From Prauserella cavernicola (GTDB taxonomy: Bacteria; Actinomycetota; Actinomycetes; Mycobacteriales; Pseudonocardiaceae): a DNA stretch of 64,000 bases. Position 1 is the stretch's first letter. Each line of letters opens with the position of its first letter. Positions 53,896 through 61,780 of the stretch are shown here, piece by piece. The stretch spans positions 372,001 to 436,000 of the forward strand of contig NZ_JAENJH010000001.1 of NCBI RefSeq assembly GCF_016595675.1, written 5' to 3'. The notes beneath the pieces are model-generated. The model searched no databases, was not told the origin of the DNA, and was given only the letters and a program-made list of their open reading frames with translations. A program made the position numbers and the translations under genes.

Positions 53896-54729
53896 ATGAC
53901 CGCGAACACCGCACCGCGCGTCTGGTTCATCACGGGCGCCTCACGCGGGCTGGGACGCGCCTTCGCCGAGGCGGCACTGGCCGAGGGGGACCGGGTCATC
54001 GGCACGGCCCGCGACGTCTCGGCCCTCGACGACCTGGTGGCCGAGTACGAGGGCAGCCTCGTCACGCTCTCGCTCGACGTCACCGACCGCACCGCGGTGA
54101 TCGCCACCGTCGGCAAAGCCGCCGCCACCTTCGGCAGGCTCGACATCGTGGTGAACAACGCGGGGCAGCTGCTGTTCGGCATGCTCGAGGAGTCCACCGA
54201 GAAGCAGGTGCGCGACCACTTCGACACCAACGTCTTCGGTGCACTCTGGGTCTCGCAGGCGGTCATCCCGCACCTGCGCGCGCAGGGATCGGGCCACATC
54301 CTGCAGGTGACCTCAATGGGATCCACCGGCGGATTCGCCTCGGTCGGCGTCTACGGAGCGGGCAAGGCGGCACTCGACGCACTGAGCGAGGCACTCGCGA
54401 TGGAGGTCGAGTCCTTCGGCATCACGGTCACGATCCTGCAGCCGGGCAGCTTCGCCACCGACCTGTTCACCCGGGGCACCACCGCCTCCGAACCGAACGA
54501 GGCGTACGCGGCACTGCGCGCGGAGCTCGCCGAACTCTGGGCCGAGTCCAACGATCCCGACCCGCGCGAGGCCGCACCCGTGGTGCTCGAGGTGACGCGC
54601 ATGGCCGAACCACCGAAGCGCCTGATCCTCGGCAGCAGGTCCTACGACCTGGTCGTTCAGGATCTGCTCACCCGGGTCGGCGAGCACCGGCGATGGGAGG
54701 AACTCAGCGGCCGCGCCGGGACGACGTGA
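53896..54729 (+). CDS. Short-chain dehydrogenase/reductase
   Basis: A 277-aa classical SDR. TGASRGLGR (cofactor, about 14-22), NNAG (about 86-89), catalytic Ser in VTSMGSTGG, and YGAGK (Tyr and Lys) are all present. Residues after 190 form the substrate loop seen in the SDR group acting on hydrophobic alcohols and ketones. The ATG at 53896 is used, with GAGAGGGGG upstream and an in-frame GTG 9 nt earlier. The upstream operators suggest induction through the TetR protein. An 11-bp tandem duplication covers the stop codon. Confidence 0.93.
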   Translation: MTANTAPRVWFITGASRGLGRAFAEAALAEGDRVIGTARDVSALDDLVAEYEGSLVTLSLDVTDRTAVIATVGKAAATFGRLDIVVNNAGQLLFGMLEESTEKQVRDHFDTNVFGALWVSQAVIPHLRAQGSGHILQVTSMGSTGGFASVGVYGAGKAALDALSEALAMEVESFGITVTILQPGSFATDLFTRGTTASEPNEAYAALRAELAELWAESNDPDPREAAPVVLEVTRMAEPPKRLILGSRSYDLVVQDLLTRVGEHRRWEELSGRAGTT

Positions 54730-54747
54730 GCGCGGTGTGAGCGCGGT
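54726..54747. repeat. 11-bp tandem duplication at SDR stop codon
   Basis: GTGAGCGCGGT occurs twice in direct succession. The first copy contains the SDR stop codon. The duplicate lies in the 25-bp gap before the convergent VWA gene, so no coding change results. Confidence 0.8.
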
Positions 54748-54754
54748 GTCGGCG

Positions 54755-56173
54755 CTACGTCGGCAGCAGCTCCGTGACGAGCTGGGAGAGCTGCCGGATG
54801 TTGCGGCACTCGTGCATCGGTACCAGCTCGGCGTAGCGCAACGCCGCCGAGTCGCCGGTGCCCCAGAAGCGCTCGGCCTCCGGGTTGAGCCAGTAGACGT
54901 GCCGCGCGCGGTCGGCGATTCGGCGTAGCGCCTCGAGGTTGGGGTCGCCGAAGTTAGTGCGGCCGTCACCCAGGACCAGCACGCTCGTGCGCGGTCCGAG
55001 CACGTCCTCCCACCCTTCGACGAAGCTGCCGAGCGACTCGCCGTAGTCGCTGCTCATGCCCCACCTGGTGACACGGGCCTGCGACAGGATCCGCGCCGCG
55101 AGCCCTTCCGGCTCGTCGCGGCCCGCGCTCACCAGGTGCGTGATCTCGTCGGTCAGCCCGACGAAGGCGAAGCTGCGGATCTTGCTGAACTGGTCACTCA
55201 GCGCCTGCGTCAGCAGCAGCGTGAACTGTGCGAACCCGGCGACCGAGCCGGACATGTCGCACAACACCACCAGCTCCGGCCTGCCAGGACGCCGGTTGCG
55301 CAGCGCCGGCCGCATCGGGACACCGCCGGTGCCCAGCGACCGGCGCAACGTCCGGCGCAGGTCGATCTGCCCGCGCCGCGCCTTCTTCCTGCGGGACGAG
55401 AGCCGCGTCGCGAGCTTGCGCGACAGCGGCTGGACCGTGCGCCGCATCGCCGTGAACTGCTCGCTCGTGGCACTGGTGAACGTCACCAGCTCCGTCTGCG
55501 GCGCCACGGCGTGCGAGGCGATGCGCTCACGCCCGCGCAGCTCCGCCGTTCGCCTCCGCGCCTCGGCCTGGACCCGCTCGCGAAACCCGGCGATGCGGGA
55601 CCGGGCCTGCCGCTCCGCGAGCGCCTCGCCGAGCGGACCGTCCTCCGGGCGGGCGGTGCGCATCGCCGCGAGCACCCGCGCCAGCAGCGCCTCGGGGCGG
55701 ACCTCGCCCAACGTCTGGTAGGCCGACCAGCCACTGAGCCGCGACCCGGACCCCGACGCGCCAGTGTCGCCGGCACCACCACTGCCACCGTTCCCGGCGT
55801 TGCCGTACCGGCCGAACGCCTCGACCCCCGACGCCGCGAGCGCCCGCAACCGGGCCTCGTCGCCCTCGGCCAGCGCGGCCACCAGTGCGTCCCGCAGTTC
55901 GAACACATCGGAAGGTGGCTCGCCCGCCGACTCGACGGAGCCCACAGCGACCGGGAAGTAGAGGTCGAACACGGCATCGAACACCCCGCGCTGTCCCGAG
56001 CGCCGCAGCACGGTCGACGCCAGTGCCTCGCGCAGCTGGTCCCGGTCGGCGAGCCCGAGCACGTCCACCGCCGCCGCGGCGTCCACCGTCTCGCCGGGAC
56101 CCACCGGGATGCCGCGTTCCCGCAGCGCTCCGACGAAGTCGACGAGCCTGCCGGGCAACGCCTCGGTGGTCAT
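54755..56173 (-). CDS. VWA/CoxE-like domain protein
   Basis: A 472-aa protein with a helical N-terminal region and a low-complexity Gly/Ser stretch (about 135-155). A C-terminal von Willebrand A domain carries a MIDAS motif DMSGS (D306, S308, S310). Such proteins work with MoxR-type AAA ATPases as metal-insertion or protein-activation chaperones. It is translation-coupled to the MoxR gene (ATGA). The client enzyme is not encoded next to it. Confidence 0.9.
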   Translation of the reverse strand: MTTEALPGRLVDFVGALRERGIPVGPGETVDAAAAVDVLGLADRDQLREALASTVLRRSGQRGVFDAVFDLYFPVAVGSVESAGEPPSDVFELRDALVAALAEGDEARLRALAASGVEAFGRYGNAGNGGSGGAGDTGASGSGSRLSGWSAYQTLGEVRPEALLARVLAAMRTARPEDGPLGEALAERQARSRIAGFRERVQAEARRRTAELRGRERIASHAVAPQTELVTFTSATSEQFTAMRRTVQPLSRKLATRLSSRRKKARRGQIDLRRTLRRSLGTGGVPMRPALRNRRPGRPELVVLCDMSGSVAGFAQFTLLLTQALSDQFSKIRSFAFVGLTDEITHLVSAGRDEPEGLAARILSQARVTRWGMSSDYGESLGSFVEGWEDVLGPRTSVLVLGDGRTNFGDPNLEALRRIADRARHVYWLNPEAERFWGTGDSAALRYAELVPMHECRNIRQLSQLVTELLPT

Positions 56174-57111
56174 GGCGACGCGGGGTCGAGCAGCCGGTCC
56201 AGCCGCAGCTCGGCCGCGGCCCTGCGATGGTCGGCCTGGTACTTGAGGATCACGCCGAGGCTGCTCTGCACCACCTGCTCGTCGAGGCGATCCGCGCCCA
56301 GGGCGAGCAGCGTGCGCGCCCAGTCGATGGACTCCGCGATCGAGGGCGCCTTGCGCAGGTCCAGCTCCCGCAGCGCGCCCACGACGCACACGAGCGAGTC
56401 GGCCAGCGTGGCGTCGAGCCCGGGCACCTGCAACGTCACGATGTCCCGTTCGAGCTCGGGCGTCGGGAAGTCCAGGTGCAGGAACAGGCAGCGCCGCTTC
56501 AGCGCTTCGGAGAGCTCTCTGGTGGCGTTCGAGGTGAGCAGAACGAACGGCCTGCGCGCCGCCGTGATCGTGCCCAGTTCGGGCACGGTCACCTGGAAGT
56601 CCCCGAGCACCTCCAGCAGCAGACCCTCCATCTCGACGTCGGACTTGTCCGTCTCGTCGATCAGCAGCACGGTGGGATCGGGGTTGCGGATCGCGGTGAG
56701 CAGGGGACGGGGGAGCAGGAACTCCTCGCTGAAGACGTGGTCGCGCGTCTCCTGCCACTGCTCGTCGCGCGCGGCGGTGATACGCAGCAGCTGCTTGGCG
56801 TGGTTCCACTCGTAGAGCGCCCTGGACTCGTCGATGCCCTCGTAGCACTGCAGCCGCACCAGCTCACTGCCCGTGGCGCTCGCGAGTGCTCTGGCCAGCT
56901 CGGTCTTGCCGACACCCGCGGGACCCTCGACCAGCAGCGGCTTGCCGAGCCGGTCGGCGAGGAACACCGTGGTCGCCACGGCGGTCGAGGCCAGATAGCC
57001 TGCCCCGGCCAGTCGCTCGACCACCTCGTCGACCGAGCCGAACAGCGGTTCCTGCACAAATCCTCCCCGCGTCGAGCCGATCGGGACATTGTCGGCTCGC
57101 GGGGTCACCAC
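56170..57111 (-). CDS. MoxR-family AAA ATPase
   Basis: A 313-aa ATPase. Walker A is GPAGVGKTEL (K69), Walker B is LLIDETDKSD (D152, E153), sensor 1 is TSNATRELS, and an Arg finger region follows in LKRRCLFLHLDFP. MoxR proteins remodel clients together with VWA partners, here the overlapping downstream gene. Two adjacent GTG codons (57111, 57108) are possible starts. It lies 26 nt after the NAD(P)-binding gene on the same strand, perhaps in one transcript. Confidence 0.92.
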   Translation of the reverse strand: MVTPRADNVPIGSTRGGFVQEPLFGSVDEVVERLAGAGYLASTAVATTVFLADRLGKPLLVEGPAGVGKTELARALASATGSELVRLQCYEGIDESRALYEWNHAKQLLRITAARDEQWQETRDHVFSEEFLLPRPLLTAIRNPDPTVLLIDETDKSDVEMEGLLLEVLGDFQVTVPELGTITAARRPFVLLTSNATRELSEALKRRCLFLHLDFPTPELERDIVTLQVPGLDATLADSLVCVVGALRELDLRKAPSIAESIDWARTLLALGADRLDEQVVQSSLGVILKYQADHRRAAAELRLDRLLDPASP

Positions 57112-57137
57112 CGCGCCGGGTCGTGGCTCAGGTCACG

Positions 57138-57770
57138 TCAGCCGCCGACGCCGACCGCCTTGCCGACGGTGGCGGGGTCGTCGAGTGCGTCGAGCATCGC
57201 GTGCGCGAGGTCGGCGCGGGAGATCGAGTGCCTGCGTGCCAGGTTGGCGCCGAGCTCGCGCACGTAGGCGCCCGTGAGCGGACCGTCGGTCAGCCGCGGA
57301 GGACGCAACGCGGTCCAGTCGGCGTCGCTGCGCGCGAGCTCGGCCTCCATGCGGGCGAGGTCGGCGTAGACATCTTTCAACGCCGTCAGCAGCGCTCGCC
57401 GCATGGCGCGGAAGACCACGCTCTCGCCGGGTGCGACGGGGCCGACCGGATTGGCGCTGATCACCACGATGCGCCGGATCCGCTCCGCCGACATCGCCGA
57501 CAGGATCGCGGCGGTCGCGGCCGAGGCGATGCCCGCGGTCTTGTTGCCGGCCGCGCCCAGCGCGGACAGCACGGCGTCGCGGCCCGCGACCAGCGGGCGC
57601 AGTGGCCCGGGATCGGTGACGCCCGCGACGGCGACCTCCAGCGACGCGTGGGTGAGTGGCAGTCGAGCGGGATCACGGACCACCGCTGTCACCTGGTGTC
57701 CCGCGTCGAGCGCCTGCCGCACGAGGTGTGCGCCGGTGCCGCCGGTGGCGCCGAAGACGGTCAGCCTCAT
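57138..57770 (-). CDS. NAD(P)H-binding (atypical SDR/flavin-reductase-like) protein
   Basis: A 210-aa Rossmann protein with TVFGATGGTGAHLVRQALDAGH (residues 4-25) and a TALRPPRLTDGPLTGAY segment typical of BLVRB-like and NAD(P)H-binding family proteins. The ATG at 57770 is preferred, since it gives the family N-terminus and has a GGGAGA Shine-Dalgarno. A TetR-like palindrome covers its promoter. The substrate is unknown. Confidence 0.88.
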   Translation of the reverse strand: MRLTVFGATGGTGAHLVRQALDAGHQVTAVVRDPARLPLTHASLEVAVAGVTDPGPLRPLVAGRDAVLSALGAAGNKTAGIASAATAAILSAMSAERIRRIVVISANPVGPVAPGESVVFRAMRRALLTALKDVYADLARMEAELARSDADWTALRPPRLTDGPLTGAYVRELGANLARRHSISRADLAHAMLDALDDPATVGKAVGVGG

Positions 57771-57787
57771 GGTCGTCTCCCTAGGTT

Positions 57788-57805
57788 GGTGAGTGCTCAC
57801 TCACC
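57788..57805. promoter_or_regulatory. TetR-like operator palindrome
   Basis: GGTGAGTGCTCACTCACC holds two arms, TGAGTG and CACTCA, around CT, 18 bp upstream of the NAD(P)-binding gene. TGAGTG-type palindromes are common TetR sites, but no tetR gene is adjacent. The regulator may be elsewhere. Confidence 0.6.
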
Positions 57806-57890
57806 ACGGTACCGAAAGAAAGCGCTCGGAAGGTGAGCTGCTTGCCGCCGACCATTGAAGAACAGCGTCGGCAGAACGAGAGGACGAACG

Positions 57891-58295
57891 ATGTTGCGTG
57901 GATTCACCACCATCACCTACTTCGTGGACGACGTCCGCGCGGCCCGGCGGTGGTACGCCGACATGCTCGGGGTCGAGCCGTACTTCGAGCGGCCCGATCC
58001 GGACGATCCGGCCTATGTCGAGTTCCGGGTGGGCGACTACCAGCATGAACTCGGCCTCATCGACAGCCGCTACGCCCCGCACGACACCGCCACCGGCCCG
58101 GCGGGCGCCGTCCAGTACTGGCACGTCGACGACGTGCGCGCGAGCTACGCCCGCCTGCTGTCGCTGGGGGCGCGGGAGCACGAGGCGCCCGTCGACCGGG
58201 AGGCGGGCTGGGTCACGGCGTCGGTCGTCGACCCGTTCGGAAACATCGTGGGGCTCATGTACAGCCCGCACTATCTCGAGGTGCTGGGCCGCTGA
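57891..58295 (+). CDS. VOC (glyoxalase/bleomycin-resistance-fold) protein
   Basis: A 134-aa protein with two beta-alpha-beta-beta-beta units: FTTITYFVDDVRAARRWYAD, then GAVQYWHVDDVRASYARLL, and VVDPFGNIVGLMYSP at the end. Metal ligands are plausible (H, E), but the reaction is not assignable. It is divergent from the NAD(P)-binding gene across the TetR-like palindrome, so both may be co-regulated. The 3' end overlaps the convergent PrmC-like gene by 25 bp. Confidence 0.9.
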   Translation: MLRGFTTITYFVDDVRAARRWYADMLGVEPYFERPDPDDPAYVEFRVGDYQHELGLIDSRYAPHDTATGPAGAVQYWHVDDVRASYARLLSLGAREHEAPVDREAGWVTASVVDPFGNIVGLMYSPHYLEVLGR

Positions 58296-59062
58296 CCGAC
58301 CACGACGGACGTGTCGTCGCAGGTCAGCACCTTCGACTCCAGTCCCGCGGCGGCGAACGCGTCGACCGCGAGGCTCGCCTGGTCGTCGCTCGTCTCGATC
58401 AGGAGGCTGCCACCGGGCGCGAGCCAGTCCGGCGCTTCGCGGGCGACGCGGCGGAGCACGTCGAGCCCGTCGGCACCACCGTCCAGCGCGACCCTCGGCT
58501 CGTGCTCCCTGGCCTCCGTGGGCAGGAAGTCGACGGCGCGAGCGGGCACGTACGGCACGTTCGCCACCAGCACGTCGATCATCGAGCGCAGGGGAGAGGG
58601 GAGTGGCGCGAACAGATCACCGGAGTACACGGAGGCACCGGCGGGCAGGTTGCGGCGCGCGCAGCGCACCGCGGCCGGGTCGACGTCGGAGGCGACGAGC
58701 GTGACCGGCGAGACGGCGTCGGCCACGACGGCGCCCACAGCGCCGGAACCACAACACAGGTCGAGCACGACCGCACCGGGCCGGGTGAGCGCGATCGCCT
58801 GGCGGGCGAGGAACTCGGTGCGCCGGCGGGGGACGAACACGCCGGGCTCCAGCACGATGCGCCGACCGAGGAACTCGGCCCAGCCGACGACGTGTTCGAG
58901 AGGTTCGCCGTCGGCCCGTCGGCGCACCAGCGTGGCGAGTTCGCCGGCCGTGCTCGCCGCATCGGTCAGCAGCCGCGCCTCGTCCTCGGCGAACACGCAC
59001 CCGGCGGCCCGCAGCGCGGACACGACGTCGGCGTACGAGTACTCGGGGAAAGCTGACACCAC
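58271..59062 (-). CDS. PrmC/HemK-like N5-glutamine methyltransferase (TIGR03704 type)
   Basis: A 263-aa class I methyltransferase. An N-terminal helical domain precedes the SAM motif VVLDLCCGSGAVG (about 98-110). The catalytic motif is NVPYVP (168-173) instead of the NPPY of true PrmC, a signature of the TIGR03704 relatives. True release-factor methylation is therefore uncertain. A TAGGTT box 6 nt before the first GTG indicates a leaderless start. Confidence 0.9.
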   Translation of the reverse strand: MVSAFPEYSYADVVSALRAAGCVFAEDEARLLTDAASTAGELATLVRRRADGEPLEHVVGWAEFLGRRIVLEPGVFVPRRRTEFLARQAIALTRPGAVVLDLCCGSGAVGAVVADAVSPVTLVASDVDPAAVRCARRNLPAGASVYSGDLFAPLPSPLRSMIDVLVANVPYVPARAVDFLPTEAREHEPRVALDGGADGLDVLRRVAREAPDWLAPGGSLLIETSDDQASLAVDAFAAAGLESKVLTCDDTSVVVGQRPSTSR

Positions 59063-59118
59063 GACCCGAACCTAGCTCAGGAGCGCCCCGTGATCACAGT
59101 TCTGGCTACGCTGTCGCG

Positions 59119-59374
59119 GTGTCAGCCAAGACGCGGTGGGCGATCGTCGTGCGACTCCGGAACGGTGAGCGGCTCTACTGGAGGTCGTCACTGGAGGTCG
59201 TCCGGAGACCGGCCTGACGGGCAGGATCAGTGGAGTCCGAGCGCCGACCAGGCCACTCCGTTCACCAGCCAGTCCGAGGCTGCGAGTGTCGCGGAGACCT
59301 TCGAACTGAATCAGCATGGCGAAGGAGTACCTAGTCGGAAAGCTCAGGGGACCGAACGGGAGGGGCCAGAGTGA
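59119..59374 (+). pseudogene. Small gene disrupted by 13-bp tandem duplication
   Basis: From GTG 59119 the frame reads VSAKTRWAIVVRLRNGERLY and is stopped at 59215-59217. Removing one copy of the 13-bp repeat at 59177-59202 restores an open frame of about 80 codons that continues LYWRSSGDRPDGQDQWSPS, then DQATPFTSQSEAASVAETFE, to a stop at 59372-59374. The restored product looks like a coherent small soluble protein, though I do not recognise its function. A TACGCT box 6 nt before the GTG would make it leaderless. It may be a recent knockout or a switchable frame. Confidence 0.6.
59177..59202 (+). repeat. 13-bp tandem duplication causing frameshift
   Basis: ACTGGAGGTCGTC is repeated exactly, head to tail (59177-59189 and 59190-59202). 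The unit is not a multiple of three, so it shifts the frame of the host micro-gene. One-copy sequence reads through cleanly. Confidence 0.9.
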
Positions 59375-59679
59375 GCTCCCGATCAACTACTTAACATAAT
59401 GTAGCTTATCGGCATTGGATGACGACCTGGGAGGGGAGCCGGATCGCGGCTCTGATTCCTGCCACTCACGGAGTTTCACCCCGCCGCCTCACGTACTCGC
59501 ACTGGACCCGTCGTCCGCCGATCCGCCCTGACTCCTCAAGCCTGCGGCGCGATGGACCGCCGGGCCGCCTTCCGGCGTCACGAGGCGTGCTGACGACGAG
59601 ATCCCGTCCTCTGAGTACTCCACGGGATCCATCTAATACGTCACCGTGACGTATTAGGCGAGACGGGCTGGATGCTGGA
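59375..59679. other. Non-coding gap with AT-rich patch and long palindrome
   Basis: This 305-bp stretch has no convincing gene on either strand. It contains an AT-rich island (59386-59411, with CTAC...GTAG arms around TTAACATAAT) that is unusual for this genome, and the perfect palindrome at 59633-59657. Open frames here have no coding-like codon bias. Confidence 0.6.
59633..59657. promoter_or_regulatory. Perfect 25-bp palindrome
   Basis: Arms CTAATACGTCAC and GTGACGTATTAG are perfectly complementary around a central C. It lies 22 bp beyond the stop of the minus-strand zinc-finger gene. The AT-rich ends and short centre resemble a dimeric-repressor operator more than a terminator, and no T-tract follows on either strand. 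Confidence 0.75.
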
Positions 59680-60060
59680 TCACCGGAGCTGTTCGAGCTC
59701 ACGGGCGGCCTGGGCGAGTTCCGTGGCCATCTGGCGGAGCTCGCCCGGCGAGGCGCCGTCCTCGGCCGCCGTCGCGACATCCTCCGCGGCGCACCGGAGC
59801 TGGAACAACCGGTCCTGCAACGTGGCGATCTCGGTGTCGGACAGTACGACGGCGTCTTCGGGAAGGCCGGTGCGCTGCACGGCGGTCCGGCGTTCGTACG
59901 CCCGCTGCCGGCAGGACTGGCCGCAGTACCGGCGCCTGCGCCCCACGGACCCGCTCTGCTCGAGGCGGCGCCCGCACCAGCCGCAGTGTCGTGGGACCGG
60001 TGTCCGCAGCTGCTGCAATTCGTCACGTGACGCAACAGCGGGTCCTGCCAGTTCGCTCAC
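59680..60060 (-). CDS. Zinc-finger plus coiled-coil small protein
   Basis: A 126-aa protein. The N-terminal 30 residues lead into CGWCGRRLEQ and RRRYCGQSCRQRAYERR, a C4 zinc finger with basic tail. A helical, probably coiled-coil C-terminus follows (about 70-125, TEIATLQDRLFQLRCAAEDV). Function is unknown, but a DNA-binding helper is plausible. GTG 60060 is preferred because TAGGGT lies 7 nt upstream. ATG 60093 would add 11 residues. It shares the finger-plus-coil layout with the larger protein at 43752-44825. Confidence 0.75.
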   Translation of the reverse strand: MSELAGPAVASRDELQQLRTPVPRHCGWCGRRLEQSGSVGRRRRYCGQSCRQRAYERRTAVQRTGLPEDAVVLSDTEIATLQDRLFQLRCAAEDVATAAEDGASPGELRQMATELAQAARELEQLR

Positions 60061-60126
60061 CCGGCCGACCCTAGCTCGCCACCCGTTGCTCATGACGAGG
60101 CCACGCCGGAGCGGCACACTTGAGAC

Positions 60127-60930
60127 GTGCCGACCATCCCGCACCCGTATCTCGCCGACCCGCTCCCCCGGGCTTTCGCCCACCGCGGGTGGCATCTGGA
60201 CGACATGTCCGATCTGGAGAACTCCCTGCCCGCCTTCCAGCGAGCGGACGCGGAGGGCTACCGGTATCTGGAGACCGACGTGCATGCCACCGCGGACGGC
60301 GTCGTCGTCGTGCACCACGACGCGCGACTCGACCGCACCACCGACGCTACGGGCCCGATCGCCCACCAGAGCTGGCAGACCGTGAGCCGGGCGAAGATCG
60401 GCGGAAAGGTCGCCATCTCGCGGCTCGAGGACATCCTTGAAGAACTACCGGGCGCGTTTTTCAACGTGGACATCAAGTCCAGTGCTGCCGTGGAGCCGTT
60501 CGTGCGCGTGATCCAGCGCCTGGACGCCTTCGACCGGGTGGCCGCGGCCGCGTTCTCCGACGCGCGCCTCGCCCGGCTGCGCAAGCTGGCCGGGCCGAGG
60601 CTGCTCACCTCACTGGGCCCGCGCTCGGCCGCCGTGCTGTGGGCCAACGGCTGGGTCCCGTTCCTGCGGCTCGGTTTCCTGAGCAGCGGACTGATGGCCC
60701 AGGTTCCCGCCCGGCGAGGGCGAATGACCATTGTGGACAAGGCCTTCCTGAGGGCGGCCCGCAACGCCGGCGTCGAGGTGCACACGTGGACGATCAACGA
60801 CCCGCAGCACATGCGGGCGCTCCTGGACCTCGGCGTGGACGGCATCGTCACCGACCGGCCGGACCTGTTGCGCGAGGTGCTGATCGAGCGCGGCGCCTGG
60901 CCGTCGGGAGGCGCGAACGGCGCCGCCTAG
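60127..60930 (+). CDS. Glycerophosphodiester phosphodiesterase family protein
   Basis: A 267-aa TIM-barrel hydrolase that releases glycerol-3-phosphate from glycerophosphodiesters. The motifs are complete: FAHRGW (H19, R20), YLETDVHATADGVVVVHHD (E49, D51 and His64 region) and FNVDIKS. There is no signal peptide, so it is cytoplasmic. CACACT 6 nt before the GTG suggests a leaderless start. The 3' end overlaps the Rpf-like gene by 4 bp. Confidence 0.94.
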   Translation: MPTIPHPYLADPLPRAFAHRGWHLDDMSDLENSLPAFQRADAEGYRYLETDVHATADGVVVVHHDARLDRTTDATGPIAHQSWQTVSRAKIGGKVAISRLEDILEELPGAFFNVDIKSSAAVEPFVRVIQRLDAFDRVAAAAFSDARLARLRKLAGPRLLTSLGPRSAAVLWANGWVPFLRLGFLSSGLMAQVPARRGRMTIVDKAFLRAARNAGVEVHTWTINDPQHMRALLDLGVDGIVTDRPDLLREVLIERGAWPSGGANGAA

Positions 60931-61604
60931 CGCGGGGCCTTGCCGTTCCACGCCGCGTTCCACGTCTTCGGCCCGAGCCGTCCGGAGTCGTTGATCCCGT
61001 TGGCGCGCTGCAGGTCGAGCACCGCCCTGCGGGTCTTGTCGTAGTAGCAGCCGGTGCCCTCGAAGCCGTAGCCGAAGGCGTTCATCCGCAGCTGGAACGT
61101 GCGCAGCTCGGGCGCACAGTCACCGTAGGCGTAGACCACTCCGGGCCACGTCGGCTTGATGGGCTTCGCCGGCTTGGCGGGTGTGGCGCCGCCGCCGCTG
61201 ATGTAGGCGGACTCGGAGTAGCTCGGCTTGACCTTGCTGCGTGCGTCGCGGTCGTTGGAGAGGCCGAGCATGCCCGCGCACTCCCAGGGCTGCCAGCCGC
61301 GCATACGGTAGAGGTAGAGAGCCCGGTTGTCCTGCTCCGCGCGCGTCGCCTGGTCGGGCCTGCCCGCGCCGCCGACGCTGTGCCAGGTCGGCAGGTCGAA
61401 CTGGTAGGCGCCGTAGTACCCGTTGCCGGTGTTCACGGTGTAGCGGTTGGTCGACTCGCACATCCGGAGCTTGGCCCACGCGTCCGCGGACGGGTCGGCT
61501 CCGGCCGTCCCGCTGAGCGCCACGGGCAGACCCAGAGCGACGGCCGCGATGAGGAGAAAGCGCACGACCAGCCGCTTTGCGAAACCGGCCCGGGGTTCGT
61601 TCAT
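60927..61604 (-). CDS. Resuscitation-promoting-factor-like transglycosylase with peptidoglycan-binding domain
   Basis: A secreted 225-aa protein. The signal peptide spans about 1-36 (ending SGTAGA). The Rpf lysozyme-like domain is at about 37-110, with the catalytic Glu at residue 50 (KLRMCESTNRY) and GNGYYGAYQF. A Pro/Lys linker follows, then a PG_binding_1-type domain at about 160-225 (RTFQLRMNAFGYGFEG). It cleaves peptidoglycan and is expected to help growth resumption. TACTGT 6 nt before the ATG suggests a leaderless start, so there is no room for a c-di-AMP riboswitch. Confidence 0.93.
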   Translation of the reverse strand: MNEPRAGFAKRLVVRFLLIAAVALGLPVALSGTAGADPSADAWAKLRMCESTNRYTVNTGNGYYGAYQFDLPTWHSVGGAGRPDQATRAEQDNRALYLYRMRGWQPWECAGMLGLSNDRDARSKVKPSYSESAYISGGGATPAKPAKPIKPTWPGVVYAYGDCAPELRTFQLRMNAFGYGFEGTGCYYDKTRRAVLDLQRANGINDSGRLGPKTWNAAWNGKAPR

Positions 61605-61780
61605 GTCTGCACAGTAAGCAAATCGGACAATGCATCACAAGAGTCACAGCAGAAACACCAGCCTCTCGTAACACAGTCGGGGGATACGATCATCATCACG
61701 CCGCCAGCCCGGCCGCCGTCGTGGTACGCGCGGGCAGTAATCTCCGCCCACCCGTTGATCCACAGCGCAGGGAGTCCCGC

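Noticed and set aside
59466-60035. A 189-codon minus-strand frame overlapping the zinc-finger gene
   Set aside because: It is a different frame of the same strand with Ser/Arg/Pro-rich sequence. The alternative frame has a clean C4 zinc finger and a leaderless promoter.
61605-61780. A c-di-AMP (ydaO-type) riboswitch before the Rpf-like gene
   Set aside because: Actinobacterial rpf genes often have one, but here a -10 box (TACTGT) lies 6 nt before the ATG and none of the conserved ydaO core sequence is present.
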